DNA of 64,000 bases from Orthonyx spaldingii (taxonomy: Eukaryota; Chordata; Aves; Passeriformes; Orthonychidae). Made by a program: the position numbers and the translations under genes. The DNA is taken from contig VZTJ01004779.1 of assembly GCA_013397795.1 (NCBI GenBank), positions 537,835 to 601,834 of the forward strand, read 5' to 3'. The notes below the pieces were generated by a model. That model was not told the DNA's origin and made no database searches. It saw only the letters and a program-made list of their open reading frames with translations. The stretch's first letter is position 1. Every line of letters begins with the position of its first letter. Below are positions 36,241 to 50,400 of this stretch, in pieces.

Positions 36241-39200
36241 GGATGGAACTGTGGATCTCATTTGGGTGCCTTTTGGGTAAAACTCCACAGTTTTTCTCCA
36301 CAAGAAATGTCACTAATAAATTAATAAACGGATTTCTAAAAATGTCAGCTATTGCTCTATCAAGGTATGAGAATTTGATTTAAACAGATCAAAGTATTCT
36401 ATCTGATTATATCTGATTTTGACTTAAAAATAAACATCAGAATTTTCTGTAACTGGGATACTTGAACCATTGCTTTTCTTCACTGGGGATACATGCTTGA
36501 AAAGACATGCATTTCCATTATTTATTTAGTCCAATGTTTTACATAACATTTATCCTTCAATCATAACACAGAGAAGAACAACAGCAGTGCAGTAAATATA
36601 CTCAAGGCTGAAGATGGCAATATTAAAAATCTTGTACTGATTTTCTGTGATATTGACATGGTACAGAAATAGATTCTGCTAAACAAATTGACAAGGAAAA
36701 AAAAAGTACTTAAAGTCCTTCTCCTTTAAAGACTTTGAAAACATTTGATGAAACAAATGTTTCTGTTTCCCATCACTTGGATGCATCCATGTGAACTGAA
36801 TATACAATCCGGTTCAGATAAACAAATTACAACAATAACAAAAGCAAAGCTCTCATGAGGTTATTAGGAATAGTTTCTAAGTGCTTTACCTAATGTGGGG
36901 TTCAACCTTGACAACATTTTTGTAACAGCTCCATTGCAGTCAGAATAAGGATTTGATGGATTTTAACTCAGGTCTACTACTAAATTCTGAGGAGTTTTTG
37001 TTCTGTTTTTTAATTTTTTGAGGTTAACTGAGAATATTTTTATGACACATAAAGTATTCTATTGTGTTTATGTCCACACTGCAAAGCAGGCCTAGATCAA
37101 GAAGGAAACATAAGCTATTTAATTCTCAGTATTTTCCATGTTCTCAGAAAGTACCCAACAGTAACTCTTCAGGAGTGCTGGAGTTGCAGAACTACTCCAA
37201 GATGTGCTGGAGAAAGGAGGCACACCCATCATATTATTGAAGTTGTGCCCGCAAACAAGGAGTGGCCTCAGCAAAGAGCTATAAAAATGGTCTCTCTGTC
37301 AATCCATCAATCTTGTCCTTTTGGATCTACCAACACTACAGAGACATAATAGCCTTGGTCTAGCTGTGGTTTAATCCTGCCACAGTCTTGCCCATAGCTT
37401 TGATTTTCAAGGGAACAAGTTCAGCGCAGGCAATTTCCCTCGGGGTGCTCATCTGAGCTCTGATCAGCAGCTAAACTACTCTGCAGTGAGTGGCTCTATG
37501 AGCTAAGGTGACTGGTTGGGTGCCTCACTGTGCTCAGGGCTCTAAGAGAATTCACAGTCAGTGAACTTGGCAAGGAATTTATTAAAAAAATTACATGAAG
37601 TTGTGCGAGTAGCAATTTTTACTACTTATGAAACAGAAGAAATGAGATCACTAGTTTAAAAAAGTCCTAAATGTAAAGAGTTAAGACAACTGTTGAATGA
37701 CTGGGATTCTTAGGAAAAATAGCAAGAAAAGAAGGAAAGAAGATTCTCATCTAAAGAGCTATATTTAGTGCAGCAGCAAAAGGACACACAATCTCCTTTT
37801 TATCTTTTTTTTTTTTGTTTCAAAATATGTTTCACCAAAAGCTGTTCTCACAAAAAGAGAAGGGCAATTTTCGGTATCAATCAGCATGCATACACACAAT
37901 ACTTATTAAAATAACACTCCTTTAATTTCCCCACCATATTCATAGCATTTCCACAGCCTCCTGACCTTGACTCCAAGCACAGCCAATTTGACTGCATATC
38001 AAAGGAAACCGGCTTCTACAAGACCCTCTTTAATGTTGCCCAGCAATTCTCCTCCCAAGAGCTGAAAAGCTTCTTTCTTTGCTCTCACTGACTCAGAGCT
38101 GTCAAAGCAGTGCCAGGCTGTTCTTCACAAATCAATAAACAGGAAGATCTGATCTGCTGTACTTCTAATAGCTACTGAATTCAGTCACTCACTGCTCCTT
38201 GTACATTGGGCGATAAGGATGGATTTAAATAAGCACACTTTGTGCTGTTAATGAGGAACAGCAGGGGGGGAAAGGCAATTGATAGCCATTGTTCCCAGTT
38301 GCTGAAGTTCAGGTTTAAGTCTTGACATTTACTGAGTTGAAAAAACAGCTAAGGACAATTAGTTTTCTGGTGAAAAGTTCAGTGTTTTGAAATATTTTGA
38401 GAGCGTAAAAATGTGCTTATTTCCCACGTTACAGAAAAAATAGATAAGTACAACGCTATTTGCATGCATTTACAGCTGTTACAAAGACTAAATTCAAATT
38501 TCTAGGTCATGGTGGGACTGTATACTTCAGCAGATTGAAATCTGAGCAGCTTCATGCAATTCTCCTTTCGGCAAAAAAAATCATAAAAAATAGTAGAATA
38601 CATGTATTGTACTTTGACTTATTTTTTTAATTTTCAGATGAAACAAGTGAATAAAATGTAACATAAATTCAGGAAACATCTTAAAGCTTGGGGCACAGAC
38701 CATTAGAAAACAGTAAATAAAAGAATGATCTCCTTGAATTAATATGTCTACTGTGAATAAGCAGCAATCACTTCTTAGGCTTTTGTTTTATAATCCTAAA
38801 TCTATGCACTTCAGCCCTTGTGCATCTCTATGCCTAAGGAAAGAGTTAGGTCTTACAGTTTAAATAATAAAAACATCCAAATTTGGAGAGGATAAAACAG
38901 TTGTAAACCGTGTGAAATCTTAAGAACAAACATCTTTAGAAGACAATTCTCTTAGAAAATGTTACTTGTTTTGTTTTGGATAAAAGATATTCTGTTAGGG
39001 ATGCCTCACGTTTGACATCCCCACTGCTCCCATAGAGGCCATCACACAAGCTGATGGAGGTTCTCCAAGGCCTTTCATGTCACTATATGTTCCTCATCTC
39101 TATTCATGCACTTTTGTAGGATATAAATTATTTTATGAAACTGGTATGAGCTCAGCCTTTTAAAAGTACAAGAAACTGCTGTGCAGCCTTCCATTCTGGA

Positions 39201-39454
39201 GCATTTCTTATCAAAGCTTTCAAAAGCTTGACTGTCCAGCCACATTAATTCTTTTTCAATATTGCTTTTTGTATGCAATTTAATCAATATCAACTATTTT
39301 TTGCTGCCAGATTCCTTGCTGTATTCCTTTTATAGTATACCAATAAAGTAATTTTACAAATGTTGATATTTAGCAACTATTTTTCTCACAAAGCAGCACT
39401 ACACCAATTAAAAGGTTTTCAATGTACAATTTACATTAGCTTCAAATTCGAATA

Positions 39455-40215
39455 AATAAATAGCCACAGACATCTCTCAGTAGATTCCAGGCCAAGGGGG
39501 CTGTGGCTTGTCTAATCATATCTCTATACTCTTGGACAGTGCCTCTATATTCCTTCCAGGTTATCTGTCCAAGCTTCCCCTTTCTGTGTAGTCCCTATTT
39601 TATGTTTGAGTTTTGCAAAGAGCTCCTTGTTCATGCACACAGGACTCCTGGCATTCTTGCTGGACTTCCTACTATTCAGGATGCACCAGTTTAGAGCTTT
39701 TCGGGAAATGATCCTTCCTTATCAATGAGCTCTCTTGGACCTCTCTTACTTCCAGGGGCTGATCCCATGGGATTATTCCAGGCAGATTCCTGAAGAGGAC
39801 AAAGTCTGCCCTCCTGAAGTCCAAGTTGTGGTCTCATGGTCTCTGCAGCCAGGGCTGCCTTTGACTTTCACCTCCCCAGTGAGCCTTTCCTTGTTTGCGA
39901 GTATGAGGTCCAGCAGAGCATCTTTCTGCACTGGCTCCTCTATCAGTTATGCCTGGAAGTTTCCATCAGTGCTGCCCAGGAACTCTCTGCATTGCTTACA
40001 ACCTGCTGTGCTGTCTGTCCAGCAAATAATCAGGCTGAACATCCCCCATGGATGCTGTTTCTGCTTGCCTGTGGAAGGCCTAAACCACTTGTTCTGCAGG
40101 GTTAGGTGGCCTGTAGCAGACACCCACTACAGTGTCACCTATACTGGTCTGCTCCTTAATCCTCACCCACATGCTCTCAAGAGATCTTTTTCCAACATGG
40201 CATTCCAAGGTTAGA
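39455..40215 (-). pseudogene. Decayed CR1 ORF2 (endonuclease to linker region)
   Basis: Reverse-complement translation gives CR1 ORF2 pieces in order. WVRIKEQTSIGDTVVGVCYRP is split by frameshifts and stops from later pieces; GDTVVGVCYRPP is part of the endonuclease, followed by a degraded GDF-type block. Then come LDFRRADFVLFRNLPGIIPWD-like residues and a segment resembling TWKEYRGTVQEYRDMIRQA, which in CR1 lies between endonuclease and reverse transcriptase. The reverse transcriptase and 3' end are absent, so this is an internal fragment. Several frame changes and stops show it is old and inactive. It sits in intron 60 in the same sense as DMD. The open frames at 39735-40214 and 39836-40105 on the plus strand are antisense shadows of it. 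Confidence 0.88.
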
Positions 40216-40627
40216 GCTCTTCTGTATCTTCCATGTGTCCCCATAAAATATACTGCTTAGAGCTCTGACTGTGCAGACCTATAGATTCAGTGATTTCTCT
40301 TCTGCCTTCAGCAGAAAGCTGAAACTATACATACTCTTAGTTCTGTATTGTAAGCTGGGGAAAAGAGAAACTGAAATGTACAGGCTACCCTGAACTTCTG
40401 GTAGGTTATTGATCTTAAAATGAATCTAACTTTGATGCAGTTTGACATTTTCAAAGTCAGTGGGAGCTGGGTGCCTGCAACTAGGGAGAGAATGGGTTCT
40501 GTGGTAAGTAAAACTGTCTAGTGAGGAGCTCAGCAAGGCATATATTCTTCCTGAGATCAAATCTGACTCCTGAGATCAAGGCACCTGCATACTTTCATAC
40601 TATATGCTTTGAAATGTTTCCACATAA

Positions 40628-40644
40628 TTTTTTTTTTTTTTTTT
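40628..40644. repeat. Poly-T run
   Basis: Seventeen consecutive T bases followed by AAACAG. No associated element was recognised. Confidence 0.9.
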
Positions 40645-43600
40645 AAACAGCATTCTATCTATCCTTCAGGATTACTCATCATCTACATGACTTTTAGGTG
40701 GTAAATTCTGGTTCACCTCTAGGCACCACAACCAAAACACACATGGATCAGTTGCAGAGAGCCTGAAGGAATTAACAAGAATGATGGTGACCAACAGCAG
40801 AGGGTTGAGTGAACAATTGCAATTAAACCTGAGGAACAGAAGTCTTAGGGAATCAGGAAACAGAGACAAATCTGGAGCGAGTCCTCTCTTTTTGTACTAT
40901 GAATATAAAAATTTCTGCTGTGTCAGTGTTATTAAATCTTATTAAATTGTGCTAAAAACACAGTGCATTTGGAAGGTTCTGGATTATAAATTATGATAAT
41001 CATTATTCACAAGAAAAAATTCTGTGTGTTTTCCTAGTTACTTATGTTAAATAATATAAGGAAATAGGAAAAGGCTGAACCATTAATTCTGATTCTGTTG
41101 TTGCTGAAACATTAGTCTTTTTAGGCTCTAACCATCTACTGTTCCTACCCTACATGGCTGTTTGATAGATGTGGTTTTTCAGGCATTTTCTCTTCACTTT
41201 TGGGGCATGCACAGAAAATAACATTATATGTAACACAGTTATGTCTCGTTAACATACAACTATAAAGACATTTTAAAAAGCCTTCCTGTAACCTTTTTTA
41301 TTTATTTTGTTTCTCAACTAAAAAACTGTCATTTCTCTTCACTATAGTTTTTATACTTTTGAAATAGAACTGCCTCCTTTCTAGTCTCTTTAAAAATATT
41401 TCTAAACAATTTAAAATAAATTCATTTCTATACTTCATTTGAAAATGCTCTTATTAATGTTTCATAATCCATCCCTAAGGTAAAGCCATACTTTCTCTTA
41501 ATAAGATTTTATGGTTATTTTGATTTTCTTTTTCCCCATTTCTCATTTTTTTTTCTCTCATTAAACTAATAAAAAATAATAAATTCATGCTGCACTGAAA
41601 ATACCATTTGTTTCTGAAAGGTCAGGTAACATACACTTTTTTTGTGCCAAGGGAAATTGTTCTTTGGTGACTTAGGGAACTGTAAGTAGAATGTCATGCA
41701 AGCAGTATTTTATATCTGCCCCATAACAAATGCCTATGCAATAATCCTGTATTGGTTGAGCATCACCAGTGAAGATTATTCCTTTATAGTTCTAGTTACA
41801 TTCCCTCACTTTCATTGATCTTTCATTATATTAGTTTTATTGCTCCTTTCCCCCAGATTTGTGAATTTCTACTGCCATTACTAGCATTAGTTTTGGGAAT
41901 AGTTGCTCGTAAATGCAAGTAAGAATTCTCATAGCCTAAGCCTGTATTTAATGCAGGTTACTTCTAAAAGAAACAGAGGCTTCAGTCAGTATTGTCTTTA
42001 TTCAGCACTACTTTTAGCTGATTATCATTTCAAAGTTTTTTCTTTAACTACCTTCAGCTCCCTTCAGTCATTTGCCCTCTGATTCCTCTGGGATTATCAT
42101 CCCATCAGTACTCAAGAGACTTTGATGTTCAGTCCTGTCTTTTCCATCATTTCCCCATTCTTGTCTTCTTAATTATCTGTTGTTGAGCATCTTAACTCAT
42201 TTTTAAAATTCCAATTCACACTTCCAAACCTATGTTGCTACCCTAAATGCAGTGAAAATACATTTTTCATAACTATGTAGCAAACCTCTCAATTTTATCC
42301 AATAATGTTTATAAATAAGGGATGAAGAATTGCTTAGACTGTGCTGCTACATATGTAATACCATGCAAAGACACATACAGAGAAGTCTGTGTGAGGTTTA
42401 TCCATTCTAATTCAGGAGTTGTAAGGTGAGAGAGCTAAAAGCCTTTTCCTCTATCAGAAATGAAGAGAAATATGCATCTCCTGAGACAATTCTGCTCATA
42501 CTAAGGCATACACCTCAGAATAACCCTGTAAAAATATGTATAAATTTGACTTTTATAGAGCTTAGTTTTCCTAAGCGAGTTCACCTGCCAAGGAGAAGGA
42601 CTCTTGGGAAGACTGAAGCATGGAGGAAGAGGAATACAGAAGGGTCCAGAGAAGATGGAAGGTAAGACAAAAATGTTCTTTACAGGGATACACTCTAGGG
42701 TAAGAATGCACAAAAAGGATTGTACATGCAACAGCCATTGTATTAATGCTGTATCTCTTCTCTTTTGTATTTTCTGTTCTCTTCTTCTGTTGCTCCTTGA
42801 GACTTACACCAATAGTGACAAATCTGTTCACTCTAAATAATCCTTAAATACATCACATCTTTGGTTTCCTTTTAGCTGTGCAGGGTGAAACAAATAGAAG
42901 GATGTCAGTTGGGACAGTTTTATTACAATGTGATCTATTCACATTATTTATTTGTTTCATCCATATTCTTACGTCTGGAAATCTCAAGGGTATAATACTC
43001 TGTTTCAAGATGACTGTAACTACTTGCTCAGTCAAGTGCTGACACGACATGAAAAGAAAAGCTTCATTTCATGACATTACTGGCTGGCTGGATTAAGCAA
43101 ACTTTTATTTATTGTTGTTGTCCAATGGACCTTTTGAAGACAGCCTCTCAGTCTCAATGACTTCTGCAGAATGTTCCATACCCCAGCAGCTGCTCAAGCT
43201 TGGGAGCAACCATACCATCAGTGCTTGATGCTCACTGTTATCTGGCACTTCTTTGAATACTACTACAGCTCCTGATTTTGCACAAAAACCTCTTTTTCTC
43301 TCTGGGGAAGACAGGCATATAGCACACTGAAAGATAATAAAATTACTCTAGGCAAATAACTGTTCAAATGGGAGGAATTGCTGATAGGATTGATATTGTG
43401 CTGATTGAAGATAATGGCAACACTCCTATAATAATGTGATATGACTTGTTAGAGGAGCTGCCTTCACTCTGCAGCTGGCCAAAATCTATGTATTTATGCT
43501 TTTTAATCTGTGAGTAAATTCAACTGACATGAAAGCAAAACCTAAGTTATATATAGCCCATACAGCTAAACCACAATGTTAAAAAGCTCTAATTTAAGTT

Positions 43601-45229
43601 GGAAGATACATTCTCTGATTTCCAGTTTATTCTATTTGAGAAGAAAAGGTGCTTATAACAAACAAGTAAATAAATAATGCTATGCCACATCTTTACAGAG
43701 GATGTAGAATGGAACATAGTGAAGGTTAAGAGGTATCCTGACATGAAGGATCACAGTGGATGCATGCATTCAAGAAAATCATCACTTCATGTGTGTCAAA
43801 AAACCCCATTATTATATATTGCACTTGGTAAGTGCCATAAATTTTGTTCAAGTAATTCCACTAATGTTACATGCAGTTTTCATCTTAAATCCGTTTTCAT
43901 TAGCCCTCTCTTTGAAAAGCTGAATACCGTATTTACCACTGCCAACCTGTAAAGATCTCAGATGAAGCTAAAACCTTTGAAAATGGTTTTGTTCAAAATC
44001 CAGATCTATCCGCTTCACTGATTCAGATCCTCCCATGAACAGAGAGGGAAGGCTCTTGCTTCCCAGTGGAACAAAGCTCCAAGTTGCAACCCTGCAGGAG
44101 GGGGTGGAGTTAAAACTAAGACATTTTGTGTTTCCAGGAAAACCGTAGCTGGTCTGCACTGACTATTGCCATTTCAAAAACTTCATATTGGTGCAAACAT
44201 TAAACATACCATTTTTGCATATCAGTTAAAAAACAAATGGAACAAACTTGTGCATAAATATCGTGGTAGAATTGTTAAAATATATTTATCATCTGCACAG
44301 CTTCAAACATATAACGTTTCACCTCCAGAAAATACATCACATTCTGAAAAATGCTTTTGTTATTTATTATTGAATGCCATAAAAACCCCTCTTAAATTTG
44401 CCAGCTTATTTTCACAGCTATCTGTATTTTATAACTCCCCCCCTCCCTAAGTGAATAATTTATTTCTGTTTAGGCTTGCCTTACTACTTATCTGCTTCTA
44501 AGAGCAGAGAATTGGGAAATTCTAAGAATAGAAGAGATCTTGAAGAATTTAGACAGTAAGAAAGATGGAGACCCTGAGATGAAGTGCCACTGAAGGGGAG
44601 CATAATTTAAGTTTGTGAAACAAGGAGTAAGGATAAGAGAGAAGCAAAGACAAGATTTCCAACACAGACTGAAGCCATACTCGAAACCTGAATTTTCATA
44701 TCTGTATAGCAGCACCATACAATCCACTGACAAGCAGTTTAATTGGCAGATAAAAAACTTTAATTTACTAAGTCAGAAACCCTTTCTGAATGTCTAACTT
44801 ACAAGCTATTGTTATCACAGTGGCAGTTTGACACATGGCCTTCAAGCTAAGCAAAAAAAGGAAAGAATTAGCGTTCTCTTGAAAAAAATCTGTTTATGGA
44901 AGATTTAACTATGAAGGACATGCTCAAGAGAGGACTCCACAAGACTAAAAATATAAAACCAACACAGTCTCCTAACTGATAAAACTTAAGAGTGATGTCT
45001 ATGAACAGTCCTCATCATTTCTATAAAATGCCTTTAAAAAGCAGTGAAAGAGTCTCTCAAAGCCATATTTACAGTTTAAGAAACAAGGATGGACTTGATT
45101 CCTTCAGTAAAACTGACGCTGAAGCCGCCATTCGCTTTCATGCTAGAAGATCAGATGACATATTTTGATATAAAATTTCATTAACGCTTCTGAGATTGAA
45201 ATCTATTCCCAGGGGTTACAGAAGGCAAG

Positions 45230-45479
45230 AAAGCCACCCAAGGCAGCACCATCAGTGTACGACAGTGGTGGGTCCCTCCTGGAGCTGCCTGGTGTTGGCT
45301 CTGTCAGATATGGGGGAAGCTTCTGGCAACTTCTCACAGAAGATGGAGTGGGTGATTCCTCCTTGTCCTTATTTTGACCCATGAGCCATTATAATACCCA
45401 CTGCACTTTTCCCTGCTGAGGAGGGGACTGACAGAGCAGTTTTGGGGGGCACCTGGCATCTATCCAGGGTCAACCTACA
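45230..45479 (+). mobile_element. Rearranged LTR remnant (avian ERV)
   Basis: Two pieces resemble, from memory, one common avian ERV LTR. The right piece (about 45343-45479), with GACCCATGAGCC, CTGAGGAGGGGACTGA, CACCTGGCATC and CCAGGGTCAACC, matches the 3' end of that LTR in plus orientation and ends in CA. The left piece (about 45230-45342), with GGCTCTGTCAGATATGGGGG, AAGCTTCTGGCAACTT and CTCACAGAAG, matches the 5' part of the same LTR but in reverse orientation. The central part, including its polyadenylation signal, is missing. This suggests an internal deletion plus inversion. Because the consensus is recalled and not aligned, the family and orientation of the left piece are less certain than the presence of LTR-derived sequence. 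Confidence 0.6.
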
Positions 45480-47250
45480 GGAATATATCAGGATGGCTAG
45501 GATTGCTAAAGAAATCTGAAGGCAGAAATAAATTTATGTAAGTTTTTTTGACAACTTGTGTCAACTAAAAATAATCAGATCATCTGTAAAAAGCAAATGA
45601 AATCATGTTTGTTTAATATACTATTTACTGCAATGAATTTATACATTTGAATGAGACATGCAGAGGAATTTCAAGCTGTGCTGAGTCTTGTGTAACTTTA
45701 TTTAGAAAGGAATAATTTACAATCAGAAGTTTACAAATGGAAAATACAAAGAGTTGACTAGGAGGGTTTGTGTTCACATTTACTTTTTTAACTTAATGAA
45801 AACTCCATGGAATAAAATTGTGGATGTTGAGTCATTTAACTCTGAAAGCTTTCCATCCTAGTCTGTTAGCTATTCTCTGTCCATTCTGAATCAATAATGT
45901 CAGCCCTTACTTTTAGTATTACGTAGATGAAACATTGTTTCTGTTATATACATGGCCATACGAATTTTGTTACTCCATTTATTGTTTTACTCATTCTTTT
46001 TGCCTATTAATATAATTTAGTTACATACTTTACTTCTGTTATGCCTATTTAAATTTATCTCTTAAAAAAAAAATCAAAATCCCTCTGTAGGAAGATTTTT
46101 CCTTTTCTGTTCTCTTTCTGACATTAGAACTCACTCTCTGCAGATCCTGTTATGTCTTGTGTTTCCTACCCTGATAGTCTTTGTACAACCTCCATGGACT
46201 TCCCCCAGACTCTCAGAAAAAAAGCAAAGCTCTTACCCAACCAAACCTAAGACAGAAGGCATTATTTAGACAGCCTATTCAGTCAGTAACTCCACTGTAC
46301 AGTAAGATTCCTCTGAACAAACAAGTGCTTTGATTACATACTGCTGGAATAGCAAAGCTGGCCCACTGTTCTATGTCCATAACTGGTTTCTGGCTGCAGA
46401 AGCCAGATTCCACTCTGATGATCTGTAATTGCTTTTGACTGGGTAATTTTTATCTTCTACATTTGCCAGACATGAGGCTGTAAGGTAGCTACAAATCCCA
46501 AAGTAACTTTCCAAACTACATTTTGAGAAACCTGTAAAAGGGCTGGTGAACTGACCAGGGTGCCGTGAGAATGAAAAAACTTGACTTTCCAAGCCTACAA
46601 GTATTTTAGAACAAAACGTCCTCAGTGAAACTGTGGCTGCATTTGATTTTGAAATATGTGTCCTCATAGACCATTCCATGGCATTTCCCCAAGGAAATAC
46701 ACTCTATCAGTGTGTTTCTAGTTCAGCTGCCCATACCATCACACTGTCTTATTATTTAGCATTTGTCTTGTACAAGAGAAAACAATCACAATGATCAGGG
46801 AGGAAAAAGGAGAAAAAAGCAACAGCTGAGAAACCAAGTGTACAGATCTTGTGCTGTTAATGTTCATCATATGAGAGAACAACTGGCAGGATCATGTATC
46901 TTAAGGGTGCAGAATTTGGTAAAGAAAAAATACAACTTTATAGGCTCATGTGAGCAAACATACAGATTTCTTTATAGTTCCGATTCTTTTGAAAGATAAA
47001 TTTGCAAAGCAATGCATATAATACTTCAAGAGGTAAATTCTTTCTGCTGTGATTCCCAATACCACCAAGAAGTTCCCTCACCTCCCATTTTGCTCCTCCT
47101 CCTCACCACTGCCAATTTCCTGTTAGGTTCTGCTTGGGCTGCTGCTTCCTTCATACTGTCATTCTGCATGTTTTAAGTTATTCTTCAGAGTTTGAGTCCT
47201 ATTTTTACTTGTCCTGCTTTCTGTGTTTTCCTCCTTTCTTACCTAGCAGT

Positions 47251-47401
47251 CATCCTCCCATCTCTGGAAACATTCAAGGTCAGGTTGGTCAGGGCTCTGA
47301 GCAGCTGGATCTAGTGGAAGGTGTCCTTGCTCATTGCAGGGGATCTGGAGGGGATGATCTTCAAAAGACCCTTCCAACTCAAACCATTCTATGATTCTGT
47401 A
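47251..47401 (+). mobile_element. CR1 LINE, 3'-terminal fragment
   Basis: The plus strand runs CATCCTCCCATCTCTGGAAA, CATTCAAGGTCAGGTTGG, CAGGGCTCTGAGCAGCTGGA, TCTAGTGGAAGGTGTCC, GACCCTTCCAACTCAAACC and ends ATTCTATGATTCTGT, the CR1 3' terminus with its 8-bp repeat. It is plus-strand, antisense to DMD, and truncated at the 5' end. Confidence 0.95.
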
Positions 47402-50400
47402 GCCTTCAGATTTTGAAAATGCACTGCCTTCACTGCCTTATAGCAAGATTGTTCCCCATATTCTTAAAAAAGTGTGGCCAAAAAGAAATCTGGAAAAAAG
47501 TTATTAGAACCCCTGTTATGACAGCAATTTACAGGTTAGGTTTCTTAAAAATTTACTTTTTTGCCCACTCCAGACCATTTTTCTTTTCAAACAGAAAAAA
47601 TTGGCCTGGTTTCTGCATTGATTAAAAATAAAAATCATGGCAACCTTTGTTTTTCCTGGGATGTGTGCGTTAATCTGAAATACTTTCCATGAAACTGGTA
47701 AATCCTTCAAAGCCTATACAGAGGTACGTGTTGGATTTAAATTCATTTCACAGGTTTTTTTTTTTCCCAGACAACCATCTGTGTGTCTGTTGTGATAGCC
47801 TAGTACTGCAAGAATAAATTGCATACCTGCTTGTCAGCTCTCAAACATATTTTTGTTTCCCTTGTTGTCAGAAAATCTGTTTTGATATGTGTGTGTAAAC
47901 ATATGGGAAGAAGTATACATATATAACAGCCTCTTTCCTTCCAAAATCATCCCAGAACTTCAATTCTGACTATACTTAGAAAACTTTGCAAAAAATTATG
48001 GTCTGCTTAAGAACAGAATAATATCTAAAAAGTACAGAATTAAAGTTTAGCTGTGTTTCCTTCAATAAGACCAGCAGAAACTCCACATCATTAAAGTAAT
48101 TTTGTAATTAGCAAAAGTCTGAACTCCCTGAAGACCTCTGGAGGACTTCTGTATTATAATGGATGGAACACCACACTTTTAAAATAGGCAGGGGGTTTTG
48201 TGTTTGTTTTTCACATCTCACTGCATAAGGTTAAATACACTGAGTTAAGGAGGCACAAACAAATTCACTTCTAGGGAAATAATTCACTCCAGGACCAGCA
48301 TTTTTTCCTGTCTCTGATCCAGTACAAGTTCAGTATCATTGATTATGCACTTTTACAGTACAGTCATGACTACATCCACTGAAGTTACAGAAGTGAGGTA
48401 TATCCAGAGTTATAATAATTCATTTGTGACTGCATTATGGTTCAAAACAGAATCAATAACACTGGAAATGTGAGGAGTGCCTTCAAAGGTGAGTTAGGCT
48501 GACAAAAGATGCAATTTTAGTATAGCTCTTTTTTCCCCCTAGTCTTAGAAGTTTTAAATGAAACCTTGGACTTGTTCAAACATTGTTCCCTTGAGAAAAT
48601 GCATTACTAATCTCAACTCCTACATCACTAAAACCATTTTGCCTGCCAGTTTTCTGTCACTTTTACGAGCTCTTGAAATTGTTTAACAACAGAAGTGGGA
48701 TTTTCTTATTAATTGGGAAACCATTCACCAACTCCTATACTGGAAGCTAACATTTCTTTCATAATAGACTCATATAATAATATGCTAAAGTATTTATATT
48801 CAAAATGTTCTCATCATAGTCTTTAGGAATTCTACCATTTATGTCAGAAATGCAGACTGAATGAGCCATTTACAGGTTTCCTTTTGTTACCAGCATATAT
48901 CAACTAGAGAATATTAGGACCAGTGGAAGTCATGTCCTAAAAGTTGTATTTCCCACATTATGAACTGTCATGAGACTGTACAAATTTGCAAACCCAAAGC
49001 ACATTACTGAGTAATCAGACTTGAATATTATTTACTATTTTAAAGGCAAAGCAAAATACACATCACAATAAATTGTAACTGAATACCTGCTTCAAACTTA
49101 CTAGAAAGGCAAAGTACTTTGACTTCAGCTGTGCTTCAAAGCCATAGAATAAGCTGCAGACTTGGTGCCCCTTTTGAATTCTGACCTTCCTGAGGTTCGA
49201 CAGTGTGTTGACATTTAAGTTTAACAAATGTTAAATTGGGCATCTCCTTCTGTGCTCAAACTGGTGCTGTGGCTGATGTGTGCCTGGCCACGGAGGCCGT
49301 TAAGCAAAACACTGCCAAGTGAGCTGCAAGATGGACTTCATTAGAATAATTAATAATGCATGACTCTGAAATTAGTTAGGATAAACCTTCTTGGTGGAAT
49401 GGTATAGAAGAAATATAGTCCCTGGAACCAGACTGTAGAAGACACTATTTTATATATCTATATATACACATGTTCTATACCAACCAGGTATTACAAACTA
49501 CTAGAATGTGAAATCTTTGTTGGAAAAAACAGCCTTTAAAATAAGGGCATACAATTTTAGGATGGAGAATTATCATCACCAGTTTCTGGATTTGTAATTT
49601 TATAGCTCTAACAGTCTGCAGACATTACATCAGCTATCAAAGACACTGAAACTGCAGCAACTGTCCCAGAAGCACCACCACCCATTTTATAAGTTGGCCA
49701 AGTAGGTTGAGATCATAATGATGTTGTTCATTATTTCAGACTTTCTTGTGAACAGGTTATTTTGGTTCATTTAGAATCACTTCCTACCACTGGGAAAAGT
49801 GGCTCATGAATTCATAAGCCTAATGTCCTACCCTACTTCCTGATTTATGTACTGCACCACATCTTCATGGAAGTTTACACTCTTACTGCTCATTTCACTG
49901 AGCAATTAAAGAATACACAGGAATCAAACTTCACTTCAAACAACCTCTTCTACCACAACAGAGCAGTATGAAGTAAACTAAGAAAGAAAGGTACCTCAAG
50001 GAAGGCAAGGAAATAGGTTTGTATGCTCTGTCTCAAATATGTAACCTGACAGATATGACACAGGAAGGACATGAAGTCCTCTTCTATTTTGTTGTACAGA
50101 TTAGAGACAGTGCACTACAGACAAAAATATGAAGGAACTCTAATGAATCAGATGAGAAAAATCAATGAAAATATCCAGCTGCACTAAAAGGACATAAAGT
50201 TACCATTTATGCAACTGAAATGTAGGGCAGTGGAAATAGTTTCAAGTAGAGCAAAGCAGATACTATTTGAAATTCAGGGTGCTGTCACTGAAAGATGGTC
50301 ATCATCAGTGTAGGTTCAGAAACAGAACACAAGTTAAAATTACTTCTAATTTTTATATAATGTTTATTAGAACATACATATTATATATTTCTGCTTCAGG

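Noticed and set aside
39735..40214. 159-residue open frame on the plus strand.
   Set aside because: It is the antisense shadow of a decayed CR1 ORF2 on the minus strand.
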